DNA of 60,457 bases from an uncultured Clostridia bacterium (GTDB lineage Bacteria > Bacillota > Clostridia > HGM11327). Shown piece by piece: positions 1 to 8,152 of this stretch; within the stretch, counting starts at the first letter, position 1, and each line of letters starts with the position of its first letter. A program made the translations under genes and the position numbers. Under the pieces are notes generated by a model that ran no database searches, was not told where the DNA came from, and worked only from the letters and a program-made list of their open reading frames with translations. Where the stretch lies: contig CAMEIT010000006.1 of the NCBI GenBank assembly GCA_945918795.1, positions 1 to 60,457 of the forward strand, written 5' to 3'.

Positions 1-80
1 TTGTATAAGGCAATCAGCCTCGCCGGTGGTCGTCGAGTCAGATTGCCATTTACTTCTCGTTTCTCTTTTGGGATTTTTCT

Positions 81-145
81 CGGGGCTGCCGCCCCGTACC
101 CCGCCAAGCCTTTGAAAAGGCTTGACCTAAACTTTAAAATACTTT
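81..145 (+). repeat. Dispersed hairpin repeat, copy 1
   Basis: A GGGGC-tgcc-GCCCC hairpin is followed by an AAGCCTTT-GA-AAAGGCTT hairpin and the tail ACTTTAAAATACT. The same order of modules recurs at the other end of the window (60361-60457), and a shorter relative lies at 641-690 on the minus strand. It lies outside any recognisable gene. It is probably a non-coding dispersed element or terminator-like repeat. The open frame crossing it (1-213) has no coding features. Confidence 0.6.
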
Positions 146-204
146 GTACCTGTCCTCAAGCGATGCCTGTGGTAGTCATCGCTCGAGGACATTTAATTTT
201 CTTT

Positions 205-560
205 TCTCTTTAAGTGAAATGTGCCGTATGATTGAATATTCACAATAATTGATTATCGTAAATTTTATTTTTGTTCGCAAATATCAGGTAAAAATAAGGC
301 TCCCTTGTGTAAAGGGAGCTGTCATCGAAGATGACTGAGGGATTGTTTACATTATGATTTTATTTTCACAATAATCGGTTTATGTAAATTTTTTCTCACA
401 GAAGAACGGATAAAATGAAGGCGCCCTCCGGGAGGGAGCCGGCGTCGTAGACGACTGAAGGAGAGCGCGAAACAACAAAGTCAGGCTTGATTTACTGTCA
501 AGCGAGTTGCTATTCATTTTTCTTTTTAAGGTGAATGTGCCGTATATTAACATTCTGCCG
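205..560. repeat. Two degenerate copies of a hairpin-rich intergenic repeat
   Basis: Two related blocks can be seen. The first has a stem GGCTCCCTT/AAGGGAGC at 298-320, then GTCATC-gaa-GATGAC and TGAGGGA. The second has GCGCCCTCC/GGAGGGAGCC at 421-440, then GTCGT-AG-ACGAC and TGAAGGA. Each block is accompanied by a nearly identical segment containing TGTGCCGTAT (221-230 and 536-545) and by AATAAT...GTAAATTTT. No credible gene overlaps them. The arrangement suggests a small mobile or amplified non-coding repeat that is degenerating in place. Confidence 0.5.
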
Positions 561-591
561 TAAAAGCCATAAATAAAATCGCAAAAAATAA

Positions 592-632
592 TGCTCATCT
601 TGCCGCCATACTCTCGGCGGGAAGATGAGCAA
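592..632. repeat. Strong 16-bp inverted repeat
   Basis: The arms TGCTCATCTTGCCGCC and GGCGGGAAGATGAGCA flank an 8-nt loop, with one mismatch. It lies between the repeats above and the terminator of the DegV gene, and probably belongs to the same family of hairpin repeats. Confidence 0.5.
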
Positions 633-662
633 CCGCAAAGCGTTTTAAAGTTTTCGGGCACG

Positions 663-682
663 GGGACTTTTGAAAAAGTCCC
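663..682 (-). terminator. Terminator-like hairpin downstream of degV gene
   Basis: A perfect 9-bp stem (GGGACTTTT/AAAAGTCCC) with a 2-nt loop lies 13 nt beyond the degV-family stop codon. On the minus strand it is preceded by an A/T-rich run and followed by CCCGTGCCCGAAAACTTTAAAA, so there is no clean U-tract. The flank resembles the tail of the dispersed end repeat. Confidence 0.4.
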
Positions 683-694
683 AGAAAAAATCAA

Positions 695-1582
695 TTATTT
701 ATCGCGTTCGCGCTTATTTCCGAAGCAGAATATAGCTATTGTACCCGGTCCGGAATGGCAGCCGATAGTAGGTCCGATACTGTTTATTGTAATAGATTTA
801 ATCTTAGAGCAACCGAGCATAAGGTCTCTGCACATAACAGCATCCTCATAGGAATCGGCGTGATTAATATAAACGGACTGCATATAGCTTTCATCCTCAT
901 AGGATTCAATATCCTCGAGAGCGTTTTTAACGAGTTCCTTAAGTGAATTTTTTCTACCGCGAGCAATACCCGTTGCGACGAGGAATCCGTTTTCATCAAC
1001 GTGCATTACGGGTTTAATGTTAAGAACGCCGGTTATAGTCGCCTTAGCCTTTGATACTCTGCCGCCGCGTCTGAGATATTCAAGATCCTCAACCGTAAAC
1101 CAATGAATAACATTATGCCTGTATTTTTTTATCCATTCAACAGCTTCTTCGTAAGGCATACCGTTATCGCGGTTATCGGCAATTCTCTGCATAAGCAAGC
1201 CATAGCCGCCCGAAGCGCAGAGAGAATCTATAACGGATATTTTAGCATCGGGATACACTTCGAGGCATTTATTAAGCATGAGGCAAGCGGAATTATAAGT
1301 TGCGCTTATGCCTGAAGAAAGTGTCATGTAAATAAGCTCCTCATTTTTTTCGGCAGAAGCCTCAAATATTGAATACAATTCATCCTGCGTCGGTTGGGAC
1401 GTATTAGTCAGTTTACCTTCGCGCATTTTATCGTAAAGCAACTTAATATTATCAACATTTTTACCATCATCACTATACTCTGTTCCGTCTACTGTATATG
1501 AAAGCGGAACCAAGTTAATATTACGCTCCGTTGCATATGACAAAGGTAAGTCACAGCAGGAATCTCCGTATATTTTATACAT
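695..1582 (-). CDS. DegV family protein (fatty-acid-binding, FakB-like)
   Basis: The 295-residue product has the typical DegV start, MYKIYGDSCCDLP, and the later patterns LSSGISATYNSA and RRGGRVSKA. DegV/FakB proteins bind a fatty acid and present it to the kinase FakA for phosphorylation. That role is known for the family and inferred here. The start at 1582 is chosen because AAGGAG sits 9 nt upstream; a longer frame begins at 1603 but has no ribosome site. No FakA kinase gene is in the window, although a small protein like the FakA C-terminal region lies at 10897. The gene is followed by a hairpin at 663-682. Confidence 0.88.
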   Translation of the reverse strand: MYKIYGDSCCDLPLSYATERNINLVPLSYTVDGTEYSDDGKNVDNIKLLYDKMREGKLTNTSQPTQDELYSIFEASAEKNEELIYMTLSSGISATYNSACLMLNKCLEVYPDAKISVIDSLCASGGYGLLMQRIADNRDNGMPYEEAVEWIKKYRHNVIHWFTVEDLEYLRRGGRVSKAKATITGVLNIKPVMHVDENGFLVATGIARGRKNSLKELVKNALEDIESYEDESYMQSVYINHADSYEDAVMCRDLMLGCSKIKSITINSIGPTIGCHSGPGTIAIFCFGNKRERDK

Positions 1583-1612
1583 TAAAATCCACTCCTTCAA
1601 CAAAAAATTTAA

Positions 1613-2143
1613 TCAGAAATATTTCTTAAATGCTTTATGCAATACCTTCAAAAGTACGCCTATTGCAATAAGTTCGGTAACAGCCATTACGGCAGCCGTG
1701 AGAAGCTTAGGCAAAAACCAAGTCAGAAACGTGCCGCCGAACGCATACATGAGGCAAGCCGATTTAAGAACCGCTGAAACTACAAGCTCCGCAGTAAGAA
1801 CGGATACTCCCAATGTAAACGTATTTTTTATCTTAAAAACATAATTATACAATACAGCCGGAACAACGCCGAGAAGGCCCGAGCACACAGTTAGCCCTAT
1901 TATAAAGCTTGAGCCCATTGGATTAATGAGAAAACCGACAAGATCTGCCGCAACCCCGACAACAAAACCGTAAACAGGTCCGAACAAAATTCCGGAAAGC
2001 ATAATCGGAATCGTACCGAAGCTGAATCTCATTGCATCTCCGATCTGCGGCGAAACAAAACGTGTAAGCAGCACGCTCAAGGCTGTAAGCATAGCGCATA
2101 TAACCATAGAACGCACGTAATCAATACTACTTTTCTTTGACAT
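1613..2143 (-). CDS. folT: Folate ECF transporter substrate-binding (S) subunit
   Basis: This is a 176-residue, almost entirely hydrophobic protein with about six membrane segments. It has the S-component pattern near residues 40-70 (FSFGTIPIMLSGILFGPVYG). FolT captures folate and works with the energy-coupling factor module (EcfA, EcfA', EcfT), which is not encoded nearby and is presumably shared. The substrate assignment is strengthened by a tetrahydrofolate riboswitch in its leader (2225-2325). The ribosome site is AAGGA, 6 nt before the ATG. The downstream DegV gene starts 30 nt after its stop and may be co-transcribed. Confidence 0.9.
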   Translation of the reverse strand: MSKKSSIDYVRSMVICAMLTALSVLLTRFVSPQIGDAMRFSFGTIPIMLSGILFGPVYGFVVGVAADLVGFLINPMGSSFIIGLTVCSGLLGVVPAVLYNYVFKIKNTFTLGVSVLTAELVVSAVLKSACLMYAFGGTFLTWFLPKLLTAAVMAVTELIAIGVLLKVLHKAFKKYF

Positions 2144-2224
2144 GAATAATCCTTATCCGAATAGCACAAGTCAATTAACCGTCATCGTCACCATGCACCG
2201 AAGCTTCTATGGAAATGCATTGAC

Positions 2225-2325
2225 AATGCACAGCGAATGCAATGTTGTACCGCGGAATAATTCCTTCGTCCGCAGGCGACATTCCATCCTGCGGCACTTT
2301 ACGCACAACATTTACTCTGCACATT
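2225..2325 (-). ncRNA. THF (tetrahydrofolate) riboswitch
   Basis: On the minus strand the 101-nt element carries the conserved blocks of the THF aptamer in order: AGAGTA, GCGTAAAGTG, GGATGGAATGTCG, ACGAAGG, GCGGT and CATTGCATTCGC. The ends AATGTGCAG and CTGTGCATT can close a 9-bp P1 with G-U pairs. It lies about 80 nt upstream of folT on the same strand and downstream of a good promoter (2411-2439). THF riboswitches repress folate transport and synthesis genes when reduced folate is plentiful. No clear terminator lies between aptamer and gene, so control is probably at translation; that is inference. Confidence 0.93.
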
Positions 2326-2410
2326 CTAATTTTATTTTACACGGTTCCCCGTATAATGCAAATTAACTATAACACAAGCTTTAATTCATTATACACCTGT
2401 ATTCATCGAT

Positions 2411-2439
2411 ATTATAGCACATTTCTTTTATTATTTCAA
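2411..2439 (-). promoter_or_regulatory. folT promoter
   Basis: On the minus strand TTGAAA (2434-2439) is separated by 17 nt from TATAAT (2411-2416), with TG one base upstream of the -10. Transcription would start near 2404, giving a leader of about 260 nt that contains the THF riboswitch. Confidence 0.7.
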
Positions 2440-2535
2440 TAGATTCATGCTCACATTTTTTGCCGTGTGAGGGCGTTTTTCGGCATACATACTCATAATG
2501 GCACTCTCTCATGCTTAAAGCGCATATCTAATGTA

Positions 2536-2564
2536 TTGCAAAAACAGTGTATTTATGGTAAAAT
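2536..2564 (+). promoter_or_regulatory. Promoter of the ABC exporter operon
   Basis: TTGCAA (2536-2541), a 17-nt spacer and TAAAAT (2559-2564) with an extended -10 TG at 2556-2557. The predicted start near 2571 lies downstream of the longest possible reading-frame start (2531), which supports translation from 2600. Between this site and the folT promoter (2440-2535) I see no gene. Confidence 0.6.
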
Positions 2565-2599
2565 TAATCACAATATATAATTCTTGCACGGAGAAACAA

Positions 2600-4333
2600 A
2601 TGAAAAAGCTTTTTGTATACCTTTCAAATTACAAAAAAGAATGTATCTTGAGTCCTCTCTTCAAATTCATAGAGGCATCGTTTGAGCTTCTCGTTCCGCT
2701 TGTAATAGCCGCAATAATAGATACGGGTATTGCAAACAAAGACACGGGATATATAATCAGAATGTGTCTGCTTCTCGTATTACTCGGAATCATCGGACTT
2801 GTAAGCGCAATAACGGCACAATACTATGCCGCAAAAGCATCGGTAGGCTTCGCCAAAAATCTGAGACACGCATTATTCGGCCATATTCAAAGTCTGTCCT
2901 ATACGGAAATTGATACTCTCGGCACATCAACCATGATAACGCGCATGACAAGCGATATTAATCAGGTGCAGTCCGGAGTAAACCTCACTTTAAGACTGTT
3001 GTTGCGTTCACCGCTTGTTGTGTTCGGCGCAATGATAATGGCATTCACAATAAACGTAAAAGCCGCACTTGTTTTTGTTGTTACGATCCCCGTTCTTTCG
3101 GTTATCGTATTCGGAATAATGATCGTATGTATTCCCCTTTACAAAAAGGTTCAAGCCGCATTGGATAAAGTCCTTTTGATAACGCGCGAGAATCTTACTG
3201 GTGTACGTGTAATACGTGCTTTCGGAACAGAACAGGAAGAAACCGACAAATTCGTAGAGCATAATCAGGCGCTTACAAACATACAGAAATTCACAGGTCG
3301 TATATCGGCTCTCCTCAATCCGTTGACGTATGTGATTATCAATATTGCAATCGTAATATTGATCAAAATCGGCGCGATCCAGGTTTATGACGGTATTATA
3401 AGTCAAGGTATGGTAATTGCGCTTTACAATTATATGTCACAGATACTTGTCGAGCTTATAAAGCTTGCAAACCTCATAATCAACATCACAAAATCAGCCG
3501 CTTGCGCAAACAGAATAAGCGCAGTTCTCGATATAAAGCCGAGCTTGGAATATAAAGATACAGCTCCCGAAAAACGTCAGGCACAGTATTCGGTTGAGTT
3601 CAGGGACGTATCACTGAGATACAAAAACAACTCGGAGCCTTCGCTTGATAATTTAAGCTTTACGGTTAAAAAGGGTGAAACCGTCGGAATTATAGGCGGC
3701 ACAGGCTCGGGAAAATCCTCACTTGTGAACATGATACCGAGATTTTACGATGCCGAAAACGGAGAGGTGCTCATTGACGGGGTAAACGTCAAGGATTATC
3801 CGCTTGAAGAATTACGTGAGAAAATAGGCATTGTGCCGCAAAAAGCAGTGCTTTTCAAAGGCACCGTGCGCGACAATATCAGCTGGGGCAAGAATGATGC
3901 AACAGACGAGGAAATATTTAACGCGCTTGAAACGGCACAGGCAAAATCGGTTATAGAAAGTAAGTCGGGAGATCTTGATTACGTTATCGATCAGGGTGGA
4001 AAAAATCTCTCCGGAGGACAAAGACAGCGCCTGACAATTGCAAGAGCACTCGTCAGAAAGCCCGAAATACTCATTCTTGACGACAGTGCTTCCGCGCTTG
4101 ACTTTGCAACAGACGCAGCTCTCAGAAAAGCAATCAGAGAAATAGACAATTCTCCGACAGTGTTTATAGTTTCGCAAAGAACGTCATCAATACAGTATGC
4201 GGATAAAATAATAGTTCTTGACGACGGCATGATAGCAGGTATGGGCACGCACGACGAGCTTCTCGAAAAATGCGATGTATACCGTGAAATTTACAATTCA
4301 CAATTCAAAAAGGAGGCTGATGTCAATGGCTGA
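2600..4333 (+). CDS. ABC exporter half-transporter with degenerate ATPase site
   Basis: The 577-residue half-transporter has six membrane segments in residues 15-300 and an ATPase domain after about 330. Walker A is GGTGSGKSS (366-374) and the signature is LSGGQ (470-474). Walker B ends in DD, so the catalytic Glu is Asp495, and the switch His is Gln526. This is the TM287/BmrC pattern of the degenerate half of a heterodimeric exporter. Its partner follows with an 8-nt overlap (4326). The substrate cannot be told; drugs, lipids or peptides are typical. The start at 2600 has GGAG 6 nt upstream and lies downstream of the promoter. Confidence 0.9.
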   Translation: MKKLFVYLSNYKKECILSPLFKFIEASFELLVPLVIAAIIDTGIANKDTGYIIRMCLLLVLLGIIGLVSAITAQYYAAKASVGFAKNLRHALFGHIQSLSYTEIDTLGTSTMITRMTSDINQVQSGVNLTLRLLLRSPLVVFGAMIMAFTINVKAALVFVVTIPVLSVIVFGIMIVCIPLYKKVQAALDKVLLITRENLTGVRVIRAFGTEQEETDKFVEHNQALTNIQKFTGRISALLNPLTYVIINIAIVILIKIGAIQVYDGIISQGMVIALYNYMSQILVELIKLANLIINITKSAACANRISAVLDIKPSLEYKDTAPEKRQAQYSVEFRDVSLRYKNNSEPSLDNLSFTVKKGETVGIIGGTGSGKSSLVNMIPRFYDAENGEVLIDGVNVKDYPLEELREKIGIVPQKAVLFKGTVRDNISWGKNDATDEEIFNALETAQAKSVIESKSGDLDYVIDQGGKNLSGGQRQRLTIARALVRKPEILILDDSASALDFATDAALRKAIREIDNSPTVFIVSQRTSSIQYADKIIVLDDGMIAGMGTHDELLEKCDVYREIYNSQFKKEADVNG

Positions 4334-6077
4334 TAAAATATCAATGCAAAAGGGCACCGTTTCAAAGGTATTAAAATATATAAAAAAATACCGTTTTCTC
4401 CTTGTCTTGTCTCTTGTACTCGCCGCGGCATCCGTAGCACTTACGCTTTACGTTCCGGTGCTCATAGGTGATGCCATAGACTACATTATAGGTGAAAATA
4501 ACGTTGATTTTGCGGCTGTAACGGAATATCTTATTAAAATTGCCGTTATTGTATGTGTTACGGCTCTTTTTCAATGGATAATGAACACAATCAATAATAA
4601 AATAACGTATAACGTTGTAAGAGACATACGCGAGCAGGCGTTCAGAAAAATCGAGATATTACCTTTGAAATATATAGATTCACATTCATACGGCGATATT
4701 GTCAGCCGCGTCATAGCAGATACGGATCAGTTTGCCGACGGATTGCTCATGGGCTTTACACAGTTCTTTACGGGCATTATCACAATAATAGGCACTCTCA
4801 TTTTCATGCTGACAATAAACGTTTCAATAACGCTTGTTGTGGTTGTGCTTACTCCGCTCTCGCTGTTTGTGGCGCGCTTTATTGCAAAAAAAACGTACGA
4901 TATGTTCAAGCTCCAATCAGAAACGAGAGCTGAACAGACTGCATTTATCGATGAAATGGTAGGCAATGTAAAGGTTGTGCAGGCATTTTCGCATGAGGAC
5001 GAAGCAATGGAGAAATTCGACGAAATAAACGAACGCCTTGAAAAATGCTCTCTTAAAGCGATATTCTACTCATCTATCACAAACCCGAGCACAAGATTTA
5101 TAAACAGCCTTGTATATGCGGGAGTCGGTCTTACAAGCGCAATCGCCGCAATAAACGGAACAATGACAGTAGGTGCGCTCTCGTGCTTCCTCAGCTATGC
5201 AAATCAATACACAAAGCCATTCAATGAAATATCCGGCGTAATAACGGAGCTTCAGAATGCACTTGCCTGTGCCGCTCATATATTCGAGCTTATTGAAGAA
5301 GAGCCGCAGTCGCCTGACCTCCCCGATGCACTTGTGCTTGATAACGTTGAGGGATACATTGCAATCGATAACGTAAGCTTTTCATATACACCGGAAAAGC
5401 CGCTCATACAAAACCTGAACCTCAACGTCAAACCGGGGCAAAAAATTGCCATTGTAGGGCCTACCGGATGCGGAAAAACAACACTCATAAATCTTTTGAT
5501 GAGATTTTACGATGTCAACAGCGGTCAAATATGTGTTGACGGAAACAATATAAAGCAGATCACGCGAAACAGCCTCAGGCGCAGTTACGGCATGGTTCTT
5601 CAGGAAACATGGCTGAAAACGGGAACAGTTCGCGAAAACATCACAATGGGAAAGCCCGATGCTACCGAGGACGAAATAATTGCCGCCGCAAAGGCTTCTC
5701 ACGCGCACAGCTTTATAAAAAGGCTTCCAAAAGGATATGACACAGTTCTCAGTGAGGACGGAGGAAGTCTTTCGCAGGGACAAAAACAGCTCCTCTGCAT
5801 AACAAGAGTAATGCTGTGTCTGCCGCCTATGTTAATTCTTGATGAGGCAACATCCTCAATAGACACAAGAACCGAAATAAAAATACAGGAAGCATTCAAC
5901 AAGCTTATGGAAGGCAAAACAAGCTTCATAGTAGCACACAGACTTTCAACGATTCGAGAAGCCGATACAATACTTGTCATGAACAACGGAAACATAATCG
6001 AACAAGGCAACCATACAGAGCTTCTCAAGCTGAACGGTTTTTATGTAAATCTCTATAACAGCCAATTCGCACATTAA
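4326..6077 (+). CDS. ABC exporter half-transporter with catalytic ATPase site
   Basis: This 583-residue partner of the upstream subunit has six membrane segments (about 25-310) and an ATPase domain. It has Walker A GPTGCGKTT (378-386), Walker B LILDE with catalytic Glu507, and the switch His538. Its own signature is altered to LSQGQ (482-486). The two subunits together would give one working ATP site (this Walker A/B and His with the partner's LSGGQ) and one degenerate site. The start at 4326 is preferred because AGGAGG lies 9 nt upstream; an ATG at 4320 is too close. A terminator follows at 6082. Confidence 0.9.
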   Translation: MADKISMQKGTVSKVLKYIKKYRFLLVLSLVLAAASVALTLYVPVLIGDAIDYIIGENNVDFAAVTEYLIKIAVIVCVTALFQWIMNTINNKITYNVVRDIREQAFRKIEILPLKYIDSHSYGDIVSRVIADTDQFADGLLMGFTQFFTGIITIIGTLIFMLTINVSITLVVVVLTPLSLFVARFIAKKTYDMFKLQSETRAEQTAFIDEMVGNVKVVQAFSHEDEAMEKFDEINERLEKCSLKAIFYSSITNPSTRFINSLVYAGVGLTSAIAAINGTMTVGALSCFLSYANQYTKPFNEISGVITELQNALACAAHIFELIEEEPQSPDLPDALVLDNVEGYIAIDNVSFSYTPEKPLIQNLNLNVKPGQKIAIVGPTGCGKTTLINLLMRFYDVNSGQICVDGNNIKQITRNSLRRSYGMVLQETWLKTGTVRENITMGKPDATEDEIIAAAKASHAHSFIKRLPKGYDTVLSEDGGSLSQGQKQLLCITRVMLCLPPMLILDEATSSIDTRTEIKIQEAFNKLMEGKTSFIVAHRLSTIREADTILVMNNGNIIEQGNHTELLKLNGFYVNLYNSQFAH

Positions 6078-6081
6078 AAAT

Positions 6082-6133
6082 AAAGCAAGCGGACAGTGCT
6101 TACAAGAGCATCTTTCCGCTTGCTTTGTTTTTG
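6082..6133. terminator. Terminator after the ABC exporter operon
   Basis: A 12-bp stem (AAAGCAAGCGGA at 6082-6093 pairs with TCCGCTTGCTTT at 6115-6126) is followed by GTTTTTG on the plus strand. A-rich sequence before the stem gives a T-rich run on the minus strand too, so it may also end transcripts of the convergent glycosylase gene. Confidence 0.75.
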
Positions 6134-6136
6134 TTT

Positions 6137-6250
6137 TTATTTTATGTCGAGTTCCGGAGGAACATCAATCTCGTCTGAAACGTATTTACCGTTCTTTTTG
6201 CGCTGTCTTACACATTCCGACAAAAGGTATTCAATGTTGATTGAATACAA
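6137..6250 (-). CDS. Possible small protein or gene remnant after the glycosylase
   Basis: Just after the uracil-DNA glycosylase stop, the minus strand reads about 37 codons of protein-like composition containing VRQRKKNGKYVSDE and ending IDVPPELDIK before a TAA beside the terminator. The only start options are TTG (6250) or ATT, with no ribosome site. It could be a short coupled protein, a leftover C-terminus of a lost gene, or chance. I do not recognise it. Confidence 0.25.
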   Translation of the reverse strand: MYSINIEYLLSECVRQRKKNGKYVSDEIDVPPELDIK

Positions 6251-6253
6251 AAT

Positions 6254-6829
6254 TTATTTATCGCTTTGTGCCGCAATCAGATCAAGCCTTTCGCGTATGC
6301 TCTTCATATCCTCCCAGGCATCCTTTTTCTTTTCGGGGTCACGAAGGAGTGCCGACGGATGATACGTTGCAATAAAGCTGCATCCCATTTTATCATACCA
6401 TGTTCCTCTGTCGCGCGTTATCCTGATATTGCAGTCGATTATGTATCTTGCGGCAGTAGAACCGAGGCAAACCACAATTTGCGGCTTGATTACGGCAAAT
6501 TGCTTTCTGAGGTAAGGCAAGCACAGCTGAGCCTCTTCCTCCTCGGGAACTCTGTTTTGCGGAGGACGGCACTTTACGATGTTGGCAATATATACCTTTG
6601 TCCTGTCAAGATTGATTGCCGCAAGCATTTTATCAAGAAGCTGTCCTGCCGGACCGACAAAAGGTCTGCCCTGCTTATCCTCCTCCTGCCCGGGACCTTC
6701 CCCTACAAACATTATGTTTGTATGAATGTTTCCTTCACCGGGCACAACGTTATGACGGGTAGAGTAAAGCGGACATTTTCTGCACACGCTGATAGCAGAT
6801 TTAATGGCTTCCATCTGTTCTTCTTTCAT
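6254..6829 (-). CDS. Family-4 uracil-DNA glycosylase (Fe-S)
   Basis: This 191-residue enzyme removes uracil from DNA. The motif GEGPGQEED (43-51) binds and activates at the uracil pocket, and HPS (157-159) is the second active-site motif. Cys16, Cys19, Cys87 and Cys103 have the C-x2-C...C-x15-C spacing that ligates the [4Fe-4S] cluster of this family. AAGG lies 4 nt before the ATG. The gene stands between the exporter operon (convergent) and sigH. The initiating ATG is 91 nt beyond the sigH stop, so the two may share a transcript. Confidence 0.92.
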   Translation of the reverse strand: MKEEQMEAIKSAISVCRKCPLYSTRHNVVPGEGNIHTNIMFVGEGPGQEEDKQGRPFVGPAGQLLDKMLAAINLDRTKVYIANIVKCRPPQNRVPEEEEAQLCLPYLRKQFAVIKPQIVVCLGSTAARYIIDCNIRITRDRGTWYDKMGCSFIATYHPSALLRDPEKKKDAWEDMKSIRERLDLIAAQSDK

Positions 6830-6920
6830 ATAACCTTTGAATCAAGTCAATGCCTGATTTTTGCCTCCGAAAAATAATTCACAGCTTATGCAAAACTGTC
6901 TGTCGTTTATATTGCACACA

Positions 6921-7553
6921 TCATTTTGCAGAGCCTGCACTTGACGCTTTTTGCTTAATTCTTTGAATTGCGTTATCTATCGATTTAGGTGTTTTGTTTA
7001 GCTCTGCGGCTATCTGCTGATAATCCTTGCCCTCCATGTATTTGGAAAGTACAAGCATCTCAAAGTCGCTCAGCCTTTCGCACAACGCTCTTGACGCATC
7101 ATCTATTTCTTCCTGCCTTATAATTTCATCCATAGGGTCCTCACCCGACATGGAATCTATCTCATCGACAAGATAATGTTCTGTTCCGTCCGCATCGCCT
7201 ATTTCTTTATACAGTGAAACGTAGCTGTTGAGCGGCAAATGTTTTTTACAGCAAGCCGCCTTGACGGCCGTGAAAATCTGACGCGAAATACAAAGCTCGG
7301 CAAACGTTTTGAAAGATGCGTTTTTATCCGGAGAATAGTCCCTTATCGCCTTAATAAGCCCTATCATGCCCTCCTGAATAAGGTCATCGCTGTCTGCACC
7401 GGAAATGTGGTAGGATTTTGCTTTTATTTTTATACTGCTTCTGAATTTATTTACGATATATTCAATAGCATAAACATTGCCCGACGCCGCCGCATTAGCA
7501 ACGGCGTTAAGCTCCATGCTATCAAAATCGTGTTCATTTGTTTGCGCAGTCAT
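6921..7553 (-). CDS. sigH: Sporulation sigma factor SigH (Spo0H)
   Basis: The 210-residue product has a sigma region 2 with DDLIQEGMIGLIKAIRDY (about 56-73) and a region 4 helix-turn-helix (about 165-200: KYMEGKDYQQIAAELNKT). SigH is the alternative sigma factor for entry into sporulation and competence. The order rlmB-rae1-sigH, all on this strand, is the classic Bacillota arrangement and supports the call strongly. GGAGG lies 12 nt upstream of the ATG. The acidic stretch between regions 2 and 4 (about 120-145) is typical. Confidence 0.94.
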   Translation of the reverse strand: MTAQTNEHDFDSMELNAVANAAASGNVYAIEYIVNKFRSSIKIKAKSYHISGADSDDLIQEGMIGLIKAIRDYSPDKNASFKTFAELCISRQIFTAVKAACCKKHLPLNSYVSLYKEIGDADGTEHYLVDEIDSMSGEDPMDEIIRQEEIDDASRALCERLSDFEMLVLSKYMEGKDYQQIAAELNKTPKSIDNAIQRIKQKASSAGSAK

Positions 7554-7612
7554 ATATTTTCTCTTCCTCCGACCGATTTAACTCAAAAAAGCAATTCACT
7601 CCGATAATAATG

Positions 7613-8152
7613 TTATCTTAAATCATCATCGCCGCTGTTATTTGCGATATTCTTCAATCTGTCTATTTTGTCGCCGCTGAGCCTTTCAAAAATATGATTC
7701 GGTCTGTTATCGTTTATCTCAAAGCGCGTATTTCTTTCTTTTGTGGTTCTTTCCACATCAGCCTTCAATTCCATTGCCGAAATTATGAGCGCGCCCTTTG
7801 CGGATGCTATCGTCTGCTGTAAATGGTCTGAGGTTGCAACCCATATACGTGTTTTCTTCGGTGCATCCTCGAGAACGTCATTTACAAAGCGCTCTATATA
7901 AACATCTGCGCTCTCGTTCTTTTTTGTGTACACAACCGTGATGTTCCCGTTTTTCTCAACAGTGCGCTTCTTGCTGTCGGTTCTGTACGCATCAAACACT
8001 ATTGTTATATCGTAGCCCGTAAAACCGCGGTAATTGTGCATAATATCTATGAGTCTGTCTCTTGCCTGTTCAAACGCGGCTTTCCCGGGGCGCTCGAGCA
8101 TACCCCACGTATTTATGATATTGTAACCGTCAATTATTATATAATCAGCCAC
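7613..8152 (-). CDS. rae1: NYN-domain ribosome-associated endoribonuclease Rae1 (YacP)
   Basis: This 179-residue PIN/NYN nuclease has the acidic start IIIDGYNII (residues 5-13), VFDAY (52-56) and the late acidic motif TSD. Rae1 is known in Bacillus to enter the ribosomal A site and cleave mRNA during translation; that specific role is inferred from family and position. Translation starts at a GTG that overlaps the end of rlmB by 8 nt, which suggests coupling. It lies 59 nt upstream of sigH. Confidence 0.9.
   Translation of the reverse strand: MADYIIIDGYNIINTWGMLERPGKAAFEQARDRLIDIMHNYRGFTGYDITIVFDAYRTDSKKRTVEKNGNITVVYTKKNESADVYIERFVNDVLEDAPKKTRIWVATSDHLQQTIASAKGALIISAMELKADVERTTKERNTRFEINDNRPNHIFERLSGDKIDRLKNIANNSGDDDLR

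Noticed and set aside
1-213. Coding region at the left end
   Set aside because: The frame runs through a hairpin repeat, has no ribosome site and reads as low-complexity peptide.
205-560. CRISPR array
   Set aside because: There are only two imperfect units with hairpins of differing sequence, no regular spacers and no cas genes.
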